From the NCBI RefSeq assembly GCF_028502605.1, contig NC_079232.1, forward strand, positions 5,332,001 to 5,396,000: a stretch of 64,000 bases of DNA, in the 5' to 3' direction. This document shows, one piece after another, positions 12,259-22,759 of this stretch. A program made the position numbers and the translations under genes. The stretch comes from Trichoderma breve (taxonomy: Eukaryota > Ascomycota > Sordariomycetes > Hypocreales > Hypocreaceae). A model generated the notes under the pieces. It saw only the letters and a list, made by a program, of their open reading frames with translations, was not told where the DNA came from and ran no database searches. Each line of letters starts with the position of its first letter. The stretch's first letter is position 1.

Positions 12259-13194
12259 TCAAGTCCCTCTCTCAAACACTTTCACATTCCCATCCGCCCC
12301 AATATGGTACAAGTACTCTGCACTCTCCTCCTCTTCTTTACGCACCGCAATCCTCACCACGCCGCTGACATCCTTGGCCACACCCGTGTCTAGCAACCTG
12401 AGACTAAGCACTAGATCTGCAGCATGTGTTTGAGCGAGTACCAACGCCGCGTGTGAGCGCTCCAATGAGGTGGTTTGGGTGCGCAAGAGAGCATCGTCTG
12501 CGGAGAAGGTAAGGACTGTCGCGTGAACTCGCTGATCGTCTCATGTTAGCGCACCTGAAATCTTTTTTTTTCTCCGCTTTGAAAAGGGACAGGGGTGATT
12601 ATCGAGACTCACCTCTCTTAGAGAGAACAGCATCCCCTCCAGTGCCAGCCCAGTCACATCTTCCTCTCCGGATATCGCCAACAGCTCGTCTAGTTGATCG
12701 ACAATCAAGACCTTGGATCCCAGTCTCACGTCTCCAATCGCTGCTTCGATGCCTCTCCTCACATCGTCCAACTTGGCGTTCTTTAGAATCCTCCCCTTGT
12801 CTCCAGTAGACTCTGAACCCTGACCTCCTGAGAGCAGGCCCGTCAAGCCGTCTACGAAACTAAACCTGCCGGCCCTACTTAGGCCGTCCAGGTCCAAACC
12901 CTAATGAGAAACAATGAGTATTCGGTCGAGAAAGGGGGAGATATATAAGGAGCATACTAATCTGCTTGCGCCCTCCCTCCAAAATGCCAAATCTCTCATG
13001 AAGCTCACAAGCACAACTCCAGAATTCGTCTCTGCATCATCTGCGCCAGCGCCTCGCCCTTGCAGTATTGAGTAGAGATACCGTAATAACAGCCAATTTG
13101 TCGTCGCCCCCATGACATTTGTCAAAACTATCAGCGATGCCTCCTCGGGCAGCCCGAGATACGGCTCTAGGAGAGCGGGAACCTTGCTCGACAT
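12259..13194 (-). CDS. elp6: Elongator complex protein 6-like (265 aa)
   Basis: Three exons on the minus strand: 13194-12958, 12900-12613 and 12531-12259; donors GTATGC and GTGAGT, last acceptor preceded by a GCTAAC branch site. The N-terminus (MSSKVPALLEPYLGLPEEAS, then a VLTNVMGATTNWLLLRYLYS-like helix) and the overall length match fungal ELP6. The fold expected is RecA-like without a Walker A motif, and none is seen. ELP6 forms a ring with ELP4 and ELP5 that supports the Elongator complex in wobble-uridine modification of tRNAs (cm5U/mcm5U). The middle (KVLIVDQLDELLAISG) fits the hydrophobic Walker-B-like strand of RecA folds. Identification comes from sequence resemblance, so a different RecA-like small protein is possible. 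Confidence 0.75.
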
Positions 13195-13787
13195 CTTTGA
13201 TGAAAAAAACTGAGATTGGCCGGTATGCAGATGTGGGTTCGAGTGTCATGTAATGTTGGACATATATTTCCTTGGACTCCTGATTCCGTACGGTAATTGA
13301 TATTGATATACGAAGAAAATAAGGAACAGGCAAATGAGATAGAAAATACAAGTACGAATACGATAGTTTCTCTTTGCCTTCGTTTACATCAGAAGTAGAG
13401 GTCAACGGCTCTTGAAAAGGAAAGAGTGAGGTTGGGTTAAGCCAGTAGTGGGGGCGGGGACTGTGCGAATACACCTTTGATCTAATCGCACAGTACGGCA
13501 TCTTTTGCTTCCATACCTATCCTGCCACTCAACTCGCTCGTATGTGCCTTTCAAACACCATTGCAGAATGCCAAATTAAAGCTGAAAACGGTCAATTCGA
13601 GATCTTTTGCCTACGTAAGTATGCTTACACCTCCAAAACTGTCTTATATTGGGTAGCGCTGAAATTCTCACACAGTTCGTCAGGCATTGTTCTCTCGCCT
13701 TCTTCATCTCATCATTCTCACTCCCTCTGGATCTGGCATTACCGCGTACCATTGTTAAATATGCGCCTCCTCCGGGTCGTAAAGGCC
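13195..13787. other. Intergenic region between ELP6-like gene and RBR pseudogene
   Basis: About 590 bp holding the ELP6-like promoter and the 3' flank of the broken RBR gene. No motif or ORF I would defend. Confidence 0.5.
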
Positions 13788-16485
13788 TCAATGCAACGTT
13801 TCCATATGCTCATAAATTTGGTCACCACTTGAAAAAGTCTTCAAACAAACCCAGCAAAGGTGACAGTTGCAGACCGTGCACGTCATATGATTGCACCCCG
13901 AGATCTTTTCCAATGGAGTTTTGCAGCTTGGGCAGTCCTTTATTCCTAGATCTTCCTTGAGTTTCCTGAATTCCTGGTAGCCTTCCGACTTTAAGTAACG
14001 GTGTTCTGTACACGACATGCCGACGTGTGACGAGTGGCAAGAGGAGCAAGTCGGCCTGAGACAGTTGGAGCAATTCTGGATTCTCGATTCTGACGTGGCT
14101 CTGTATATGTACCCGCAGTCTGGAGTGGGACAGTAGCGGAACTCGTTAGAGTTACGCTTGATATGAGATGAAAAGGATTGCTCAAGCACTTCCTCGAGCG
14201 CGGCTGAGGAGAGATGCTCCTGAAGATCCTCAACTCCTATGATGCTCCTGCAATTCCCTTGGGCACCGTGGCAAAGAACAACAAAGGCTGCGGTCGTCAC
14301 GTCCCCCGCCTTGCAGCTTCTTTCGAAACATTCTAGACAGTAGACATGGCCGCAGCTTGTCTTGATGGGAGTCTCGGCGTCTGTCCAACAAACAGAACAC
14401 TCTTGCGTGGCATCTTCGGGCTTTAGTTGCTCTTCTTGTTCTGCGAGTTGCTCTCTGCCTTCCATGATCGCTAGGGCAACATCATAGTCCTCCAACGGTC
14501 CAGAGATGACAATCTTCTTGGGCGGAGATTATATCAAACGACGCCTTTTCTGAACCAAGCCACACAGCAATTTTTCTAAAACCCCCATGGCAGGCCCAGA
14601 AGAATTCGTGAGGTTCAAGCTCAATTGCTCGGGTGGACGTCGAGAGCGATTCAAGACGTATCAATTCAGCTAGCCGAAGCTGCGCTTCCTCGCAACATTG
14701 CTGAGCTCCGAAAATACGCAACTCGGATTTGCCTCTATCCCGAAGAATAACTACGGAACACTCTTTCTCTAGCTTCTTTATTGCTTGATAGAGTTTGCCG
14801 TTTGCCTTGAGAGAAGGATCCCAGAGGACAGTGTCATTCTCCATCATGACGACTCCAGCAAGAATGGATTCGAGGTCAGCTTTAGCCGTAACGATGTCAA
14901 CTGCTGACTCGCCCTCAATCTTGAAAAGTCTGAACGTTTGTAGGGGGTCTGTGCTGTTGTATGCTCTAAAGGTAATGTTCTTGCTTCTCCAAACTTTCTG
15001 CTGGGGCAAGATCCTGGGACAAACAGCGTCGTAAATATCGGTGCCGGTTTTGAACTTGGCTGAGTACACCGTCTGGACCGTCAATCGCGCTTTAGGATGA
15101 AAAGGGAGCTCCTTTTTGTCAAGCTCTTAGGCAGCTCTCCGAGCATCCTCTTTGTCCAAGAAGCGCGTAGTTGCTTTGACTCGCCTAGCGTTCGTCTCAA
15201 GTGTGACCTCGAAATACTCCAAAGGTCCGATATCCGTCAGAAGCGAGCGTATCAATGTGGTGGCTTGCTCAGAATCAGCTGAATACGATGGAAGGCCTAC
15301 TTCTATATGACGCGGCCTGTTCCGTTCTTGTGCAATAGCCTCCAAGATGTTGCTCCTCTCTGCAGTTGCTGGGACTTCGGTCAGCATAACAGTCCATGCT
15401 ACACTGTTCTTAGACGGCGACCACGGATGAAAAGCTGATCTAGCTTCAGTAGCTTCCCCGGCGGTGACTTTCTGATTCAAAATTCGATAAACACCCTTTG
15501 AGAACATGTCGCTTACTCTCCGGGCAACATCTCCGCTGCCAAAGTTTAGCCAGACATTCCTGACTGCCTTATGCCAGGATATATGGACCTTCTTGCAGTC
15601 TACGCATCGAGCATTGTGGCTAGAGGGCATGGGCGCAGCGACAGGCGTTGCATATATCTTGACGCCCTGCCATATAAAGCCAGGTTGAACAATGGCGCAG
15701 AGTTTCTTGGAGAATAATGCATCGTCCGACCTCACGGATGCGCCACAGCTGCCTTCCATCTGCAACATATGCACATCGGCGACGCTGACATGCAACCCCA
15801 TTTCAGCAAGCATATCCTGAACCGATCTCGCTGAGGTGTTCAACGGCAGCCCACTGATTCGGACGGCAGAGAAGTCGCTGGGCAGACGGATCTTGGATAC
15901 GCGGGCACCTGTTTCGAACTGGACGAAGGCACCCGCAATCGTTCTTGTGAAGTCATCGTCTTTCGTTGGTTCATCCTATCACATGTCAGCTTAATGCTTC
16001 ATTCTTCATTGCACTCACCCAGCAGACTACCTAAGGGAAGGATATCTGGTGAAACTGTATGGTAGACGACTAACCTCGAACGCATTATCGGCCCCTACTT
16101 GAACCGTCAACTCTTTTTCAGCATGACGAAACAGACACTTTTCTCCATATATACAGCTCCCTGTTTTGAAGAATCTGCAAACAGGCTTTGCACTTCCAGG
16201 GCTCTCGGTGGGGGGATGGGTTGCCCTTGCTTTTTCGAGTTGTTCGCCTCGCTGCACAGAGTAAGCAGATGCTCCCACGATTGACTTCCTCGACGGTTTT
16301 GTTACTTCTTGAGATGTCACAACAGATCGACTTAACAAACTATGCGAAAAGGGACATGATGCTCCTTTGGTACAAGATCCCCTCTGAAAGAATCGACAGG
16401 GCGTGGTTGCTCGCCAATCCTGAGCGGCAGAGTGGTACCCTCTTCCCATTGACGAGGCGAGACGGTTCGGGTTGGCACTCATCAT
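13788..16485 (-). pseudogene. Broken CCCH / RRM-like / RBR (RING-IBR-RING) E3 ligase gene
   Basis: Minus strand. Exon 1 is 16485-16075 and the second part begins at 15975; the GTTAGT intron between them is intact. In order the sequence encodes two CCCH zinc fingers (CRFFQRGSCTKGASCPFSH and CRFFKTGSCIYGEKCLFRH), an RRM-like region, a long middle region, and an RBR module: RING1 (CSVCW...CGHVYCLECF), IBR (YCPTPDCGYIY...CSSC) and RING2 (CPSCKTPLEKISGCNHMTC...CWVC) with the catalytic Cys of GCNHM present. Two lesions interrupt it. An in-frame TAA lies at 15129-15127, directly after DKEDARRAA, and the same frame continues open for 200 codons. Near 14529-14545 the frame must shift (net +1 or -2 nt) to move from EKASFDI to KKIVISGPLEDYDV. 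Nothing around either site looks like an intron. It is either a recent pseudogene or two sequence errors. The downstream RBR module alone is open from an ATG at 14465. Confidence 0.85.
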
Positions 16486-17292
16486 GATCAAGAGCGTTAC
16501 CTATTCAGGAGCTTGGGAGGAGTAGGTACAGCAAGCCGACCGTGTTGGCGATCAGACTCCAGATCCTCCAAAGGAAGCACTTTGCAAGATTGGGCAGCAC
16601 GAAAACAGACGAGGCTGCGGGCAGCATGCAGATTGTGTCACTCCATGTTAGTGCGCGTTTGGAATGCTCACACTGTACAATCGACGAACTTGTTATCATT
16701 GGAAGTTGATGCTGGATGTTCCAATTGGGCCTTGCTGCCTTGTTGGGTACCGCCAGACCATAGTAGGATCCTACTACTTTTCTTAATATGCCGGGCTACA
16801 GCCTGCTCTCACCAAAAGATGCTACTACAGTTGCGGCACCTGAGCAGTACAAAAACGCATCACAAATGCCATATAATTTTACATGAGACTGCCAATCTCT
16901 TTGGGACCAAGCTTGTTGAACTAACTCAGATCTTACTACAACACTTCAATTCATGATCCTCGAACAAGATGTATGCATGGGCATATGGTATCTATAAGCA
17001 TATCCAGGTATGTATGTATATCTACTTATAGGTAAATTCAATATTCCTCCATGGTCAACCAACTCCTTCGCTTTAGAGCAATTGCTGCTGCTGAAAACTG
17101 ACCTAGCCGAAACATGCAAAGAAAAACGGAAAGAGAAAAAGGCAGAGAAGTCCAACAAAATCAAGTTACACAGGGTGATGAGAGATATACATGATGCCAA
17201 ACAGACAGCACCGCCGATAATTGGACCCTTTGAAAACAGAAATAAACGCCAGGTAATGCTTATCGAAGACGGAACACCGGTGAATCGTTCTT
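16486..17292. other. Intergenic region between RBR pseudogene and MFS gene
   Basis: About 800 bp. The open frame at 16513-16956 has no recognisable features. The part near 16960-17040 is AT-rich with TATGTATATC-type sequence, probably 3' flank of the MFS gene. Confidence 0.5.
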
Positions 17293-19813
17293 CTAAAACT
17301 TTTCCATGAGATTCATACGCGCCGTCCACATGCGCGCTCTCTTGCCAAAGATGTACATGGGAATGGAGCAAAGACAAAAGATGAGCTGGATGACGCCGAG
17401 ATAGATGTAGACATTCTTTGAGCCATCTGCTGCAAGCCACTGAGAAATGAACAGACTAAACACCAAGCCGTGGAGCACATTCTTTGAAAAGTTGAGCGTC
17501 ACCAAGGCTTCGCCTGCGTATTGGCGGTAGCTGTCGACGCAAAAGGTGATGGAGGTGGTCGAACCGAGGGAGCAGCCAAACGACGTGATGCCAAAGAAGA
17601 TGGTGGGGACAATCCAGTTGTCCTTTTCTTCTGCCGACCATCCAAAGCCCATGAGCCCAACGCATGTGGCAAGCAAGATCGGAATGGCCATTACGAGACG
17701 AAACTCTGGTTCATACATGCCTCCGTTGCGGCGAGCCATGGCCCTGACAATGATGTCGCTAATCTTGCCCGCCACACCGGTGCCAAGGATGCCGCCTACA
17801 AAGGGCGAGACGTAGACGAGACCGGCCTGGAGAGCTGTGAAGTTGTATCCTTCAGGATTGCGGTAGATGACGGCCAGATTTTCGGAGATTACAATCAACC
17901 ATCCAATGGAGCACGCATAAATGGCGGCAGACCAAAGGACGGCGGGATACGCAAAGAGGATAAATGGTCTAATCATGACCTTGAACCAGTTGTCGTTATT
18001 GAGTCGTCCATGATAGGGCCTGAGTTGCTGAATAAAGGTCTGGGTAGGTTGATTGCGGAGGTTATGCGTATAAGCCTTAATCTTCGGGGGCGCTCTGAGT
18101 TTCCACGAGGGAAACTTTTCGTTGTCGAGATTAGGCGCGGTCGAGTAATAATCGGTAACCATCATACTCTCGGCAGCGCTCTGAGCAGGAGGAGAGGCCT
18201 GAGGGACCGATCGGCCGCGGTCGGGAGCGATACTGGCCCGTGGAGACGCAATGGAGGCTCGAGCACTATGGATTGATGGCCCACGCGAAGTGTCGCGGCG
18301 AGGTGCATCTTCCTGGCCGTGTTCCTCCGCTTTGTCGCTTTCTAAAGCGAATCCCACATGATGACTTCCAGACGGCGCTGCTGAGTTCCTTTCAATGGCT
18401 TTATGGGCATCATTTGAGAAACCTTCCACCTTTTGGTCTGGCGTGAACTCGACATGTATGTCTCTGCGTCGCTCAATCCTGCCAGGAGAGGGTGAGCGAG
18501 CCGGTGATTTGCCTCGAGGAGAGAGAGGGCCTGCAGATGCTGGTCCTGCAGAGGCGTGGGCCGGATTAGCATGGCGTGATGAGAGTCGGCGAAGGAAGCT
18601 AGGTCGTTTCGAAACTCTTCGTGTTGGCGTTCTGTCCCAGAACGTCTCCGGGACGAAGAGAAACAGGAGTACAAATCCAAGTCCCACGATCATGGAAACA
18701 ATGCTATGGAGAGAGAGAGAAAAAGTCAGGTCAAAAGTTCATCGTAGCAAAGTTTGGAAGGAGAGAAAGTGGGTGAGGAGGGCTCCAACTTACAAGAAAA
18801 CCCATCGCCATCCGAAGCGGCCAATGATGGCAGCGCTGACGAGAGGAACGAGATTCTTGCCTCCCAGGAGCAAGAGGGTATAGATTCCAATGCGGTATGC
18901 GCGCTCGTGAAGGAAAAAAATTTCGGCAATGGTAGCGGACGGCAGGCACTCTACCGGAGAAACAGCAACGCCTTGGAAGACTCTGGCGGCAATGAGAGAA
19001 GGGAAGCTAGGTGAATATCCACACCAGATGCTGGTACCGATGAGAAGAATGGCACCGGCAAGGTATACCGGCCGTTTACCGAACAGGATGGCTGTGGGAG
19101 AGGCAATGACAGAGCCCATGCCCAAGCCCATCATATAAAGACCTGTAGTCAGCGGCACACGCTCGACGGAAACATTTAAGTCGTGGGCAACGTTTGTGAA
19201 TCCTGCTGCAATGATGGGCGTAATACCGCCTCCAATCATGCAGTAGAAGCCCAGGGATAGGAGAGCGCAATCGCGGCGCCAGGTGGGCCAGTTGAGAGGA
19301 TCGTTGGTGGAATCTTCTGGCTGCGGGTCCAAGATGATCTTACCATCTCCCGTCTTCTTCTTGCCTTGAGCTTCCTCGGCCGGCTTCTCGGGGGCAGAAG
19401 ATGGCGACGATGGCGACCAGGGTAGTGGATGAGTGCCGCCGGGTGTCATGGGAGTCTCGACGGGGAAGCCGGCTGGAATGGAGGAATGGGAAGTGCGAGC
19501 ATGAACATTGCGGAGGCCGAGAGGCTCGTTGCGATGACTAGCAAGCAACAGAACAGAGCCTGCCAAACGGGGAGAATGCGTTAGTGAGATGCTCAACGGA
19601 GATGAGACTGTACAGAGAACAGAATGAAGCAAAATGATCGGTTTGCTCACCTGGCACCTCGACGGTTTCCGGATCGTTTAATATTCCCATACTCCATCTC
19701 TCAGGCCCAGGCTTTTGGCCTTCACCGTCGCCTTCGCCTTGGGCATCGGCGTTGCCACCAAAGAGACGGCCGAGGCGCCAGCGGCCTTGCTGGGAGGCCC
19801 CTTCAGGCGCCAT
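17293..19813 (-). CDS. MFS transporter, DHA1 (HOL1-like), with long central loop (779 aa)
   Basis: Three exons: 19813-19651, 19559-18794 and 18703-17293; donors GTGAGC and GTAAGT, acceptors GCAG and ATAG. A ~130-residue hydrophilic N-terminus ends in the DPLNWP motif typical of fungal DHA1 drug:H+ antiporters. The first six-helix bundle follows, with GRFGWRWVF near its end. The two halves are separated by an unusually long hydrophilic loop of about 200 residues rich in Ser, Pro and Arg, then the second six-helix bundle and a short tail. The family exports or imports small cations, polyamines and drugs by proton coupling at the plasma membrane; substrate is unknown here. The start at 19813 follows an in-frame region that lacks another ATG close by. 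The loop contains many RRxS and SP sites and probably receives phosphorylation. Confidence 0.9.
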
Positions 19814-21594
19814 TGCGACAGATGTGGACGAGGGCACCTGTTAGATAATGCTGCTTGAGGTCGAGAGGATAAGGACTGAGGCAAGGCAGCGGCCTAAGCA
19901 AAATTCAACTTTGAAGGAGGAATATCAAAACCAGTTTCCAAAACGCGAGGATTCTCAATAATACATGGAGCAGGCGATTTTCCAGCTATAGGATCGAAAT
20001 GGGCTTTTAGGAGTGGGGGGAGGGGTGTTTGTCTCAGTATGGCGTTCCGGTCTAAGAATAACTATAAGACACGCAACGAGAACAGGTTTGAGGAATTGGC
20101 CGAAAGAGGAAGTCTTGAGAGGGAGCACAATCAGGATCAAGTCTGGACCGGTTGCGTGGGAAGGGAGTGCTGACAAGAAAGATTGGAGTAAGACGGAAGT
20201 CCGACACGTCGAGACTTGTGGAAGGCCGAGATCCTTTTGGTGGCAGCCTCGCGTTGTTGCCGATCGAGTCCGGAGCCAGATTCTGTGGACGAGATACAGA
20301 GACAGCGAGGTGGCGAGGTGGACGCAAGACGAGGTAACCAAAAATGGAGGGTTTATAGGAGGGATACCAATATAGAGGAGACAAAAATAAAAGAGAGGAA
20401 GATGAGGATCAAATAGCCAGGAGTTGGAGGAGGAGGAGGGAAGAAGAAGAAGAAGAAGAAGAAGAGAAGAGGAGGAGAGATGGCGAGCGGTGGAGGAATG
20501 AAGCTTGGTGCCTCGTCCGCGCTTGCTCATGGTCTAGACTAACAACTAACGAAAAGACCCCGAGATCTAGCAAGAGAGTTTAGCGCGAGATCTGGCCTTG
20601 ACATTGGCCCACTCGCCTGATAACATGATGCTTTATCTGTACTGTAAGTACTCGTACTGCATCTACTACCTAGTAACTCACGACCGTTGTCCGATGTCCG
20701 TTGTCCGGTGTCAAACCACAACTGCTGTGGACATCACCAACCCTGCCAGCATAACCTTGATGGGCTCAGTACTAGCTGATCAGCGACACTAGCCGCCAAG
20801 TAGCCCCAACGCGCCGACATGGATTGCATCCAACCATGCGCTGCGACGAGTCAGGTGAAGCGCATGCGATGCTGCACATGCCACTGCCTGCGAACCCCCA
20901 CTGGCTCCCAACTGGCTCCCAATGGCTCAGCGCTTTCCCCGCTATGACGGCAGCGCGCACAGGGCTTTGATATCGCCTAACTCGAGGCTACCTTGGCAAG
21001 CTTAGGCCTGCACAGCCGTTGAAATCTCCATGTGCTGGGCAGTTCCATCCATCCAATTTTGATTTGGTGGCTGGCGGCTCACGCGGTCCAAAAGCCCAGA
21101 ACCTCTCCAGGGCTCCTCATCCCCCATCCCACTTTCTCTCTCCCCCGCAGATTTCGACAAAGCGGTGGATGCGACGCTGCATTGCATTGCCTTGCGTTAC
21201 GAGCAGGACTGCAACTCTGGCCCATGTTTGGTCTAATCTAGTCCGGAACGTATCTACGGAGTAACATTGATGCAAAATATCCCCGATTCGAGGTCGAGGT
21301 AACCACCTAACCATCGTCTTTGCCATCGAGCCGTGCCGCGCAACTGCCGCTTGATTGTGCGTCCCCAATTTGGCCCGGATTTTAGACTCATGTTGTATCC
21401 CGTCTGATACATGTAGTTGGTTCCATCGATTGATTGTTGGATCTACATAGCTTATCAAGCTCCAGGCCCTACCAGCCCAAGTCCAGTCATTTGATCTCCA
21501 TCTTCTCAACACCAAGAGAAACCATCACCAACCATGTTCGCCTAAGCAGGCCCCCCCTCCCCCAATCACATCATCGCCGACGTCACTCTGCAGC
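19814..21594. other. Intergenic divergent region between MFS and thioredoxin-like genes
   Basis: About 1.8 kb shared by two divergent genes. It includes a GAA-rich microsatellite (about 20427-20480). An open frame on the minus strand (20530-19955) is leucine/serine-rich because of that repeat and is not accepted as a gene. Confidence 0.5.
20427..20480. repeat. GAA/GGA microsatellite
   Basis: Runs of GGA and GAA triplets, including about seven consecutive GAA units, in the upstream region of the MFS gene. Confidence 0.8.
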
Positions 21595-21838
21595 ATGTCG
21601 TCCGTCATGCGACGCGTTTGGACGGCCGCCGCTCAGCCCTTGGCATCGACTCGACGGCGCATATCGACCTCGCCGGTCAGCCTAGGGCTGGCCAAGAACC
21701 AAGTCTTTGATCCGTACGTTCCGCCTGATGCTGCAAACGAGTACCTATCTACCTATAATTCTATCTAATCCACCATACTTGAAGTCGTATCTATACGACA
21801 ATGCCCTACATCTCCATCTTCCCGCCCAAGATGGGATG

Positions 21839-21881
<43 letters not shown>

Positions 21882-22349
21882 TGCACCAACTTTTGAACTA
21901 ACATCAGAAATAGTATCCGCTCTCCAAGCTCCTTCAACTCCATCCTCTCCCTCTCCACCTCCCTCCAAGCTCCTCTCCTCACCCTCTGGACAACCTCCTG
22001 GTGTCCCTCCTGCCGATCCATCGAGCCTCTTCTCCGCAGCCTCGTCACCTCCGGCGTCGGCGAGTCCCACGGCGGCGTGCTCTTCGCCCCCGTCCAGTTC
22101 GATGCGCCCGAGATGATGTCGGCCTCCGTCCCGGGCCCGCCGCTGGCTTCGCTGTACGCAATCACCTCGGTGCCGACGCTGCTGAGCTTCGCGGCCGGCG
22201 AGGCGCGCGTCAGCACTAGGGTTATGGATGCGAGGAAGCTGGCGGACAGGCAGTTTCTCATCGATTGGATATGCAACGAGGCGAGGCGCGAAGGGGACGC
22301 GGCTGGTGGAGGATCTGCTTCATTCGGCGGTTTGTTCAACAGCCGGTGA
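21595..22349 (+). CDS. Thioredoxin-like protein with WCPSC active site (184 aa)
   Basis: Two exons: 21595-21713 and 21914-22349; donor GTACGT, acceptor ATAG, Pro40 codon split 2+1. The N-terminus is rich in Arg, Ser and Ala with few acids (MRRVWTAAAQPLASTRRRIS), which suggests a mitochondrial presequence. The mature part contains LLTLWTTSWCPSCRSIEPLL with a CxxC pair at residues 70 and 73 and, later, an ITSVPTLLSF segment in which SVPT gives the cis-Pro of the thioredoxin fold. This supports a thiol-disulfide oxidoreductase, probably mitochondrial. The exact family name is not known to me. The intron contains an uninterrupted run of 41 adenines. Confidence 0.8.
21839..21879 (+). repeat. A41 homopolymer inside the thioredoxin-like gene intron
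   Basis: 41 consecutive A residues that end 34 nt before the acceptor AG at 21912-21913. Length may vary between isolates or be uncertain from sequencing. Confidence 0.9.
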
Positions 22350-22759
22350 AGCGGGAGAAAAAGAGGCAGACGAGATGTACGATACGAGAGACGCATGAAT
22401 AGACTATTCCGGTCCATGTACGATACGATACAAGATATAGAACATAGATATTTGTCTGGTAAAAGGGCAAGCTACCTCTATTAATACATCAAAATCGAAA
22501 AGAACGATAAAGAAAAGGAAAGGAAAGAGCGCAAATAAAATCAAAAAGAGCTTTCCGTCAAAAACCCTATCCTATCTACCCAATATGGTATCTTTTCTGC
22601 TCCAAACAAAACAGGCTTGTTTCATTCTCATTAATCCAAAACAAAAAGGAGAAAAAGAGAACTGCTGCATCTCCCACATCTATAGCCCCTCGTAGTAGTA
22701 GTAATAAACAAACACCTCCAAGGATCAAAAACAGAAGAAAAGAAAGGAGGAAGGCATGT
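22350..22759. other. Convergent 3' flanks of thioredoxin-like and SKT5-like genes
   Basis: About 410 bp, A-rich, holding both 3' UTRs. No ORF or structure seen. Confidence 0.5.

Noticed and set aside
15100..15180. Intron hiding the TAA of the RBR gene
   Set aside because: The only possible GT-AG pair is about 55 nt with no branch site and would delete the conserved end of the RRM-like fold.
17521..18276. 251-codon plus-strand frame opposite the MFS gene
   Set aside because: Antisense to a clear transporter, no domain features.
19955..20530. 191-codon minus-strand frame upstream of the MFS gene
   Set aside because: Leucine and serine runs come from the GAA microsatellite; no conserved pattern.
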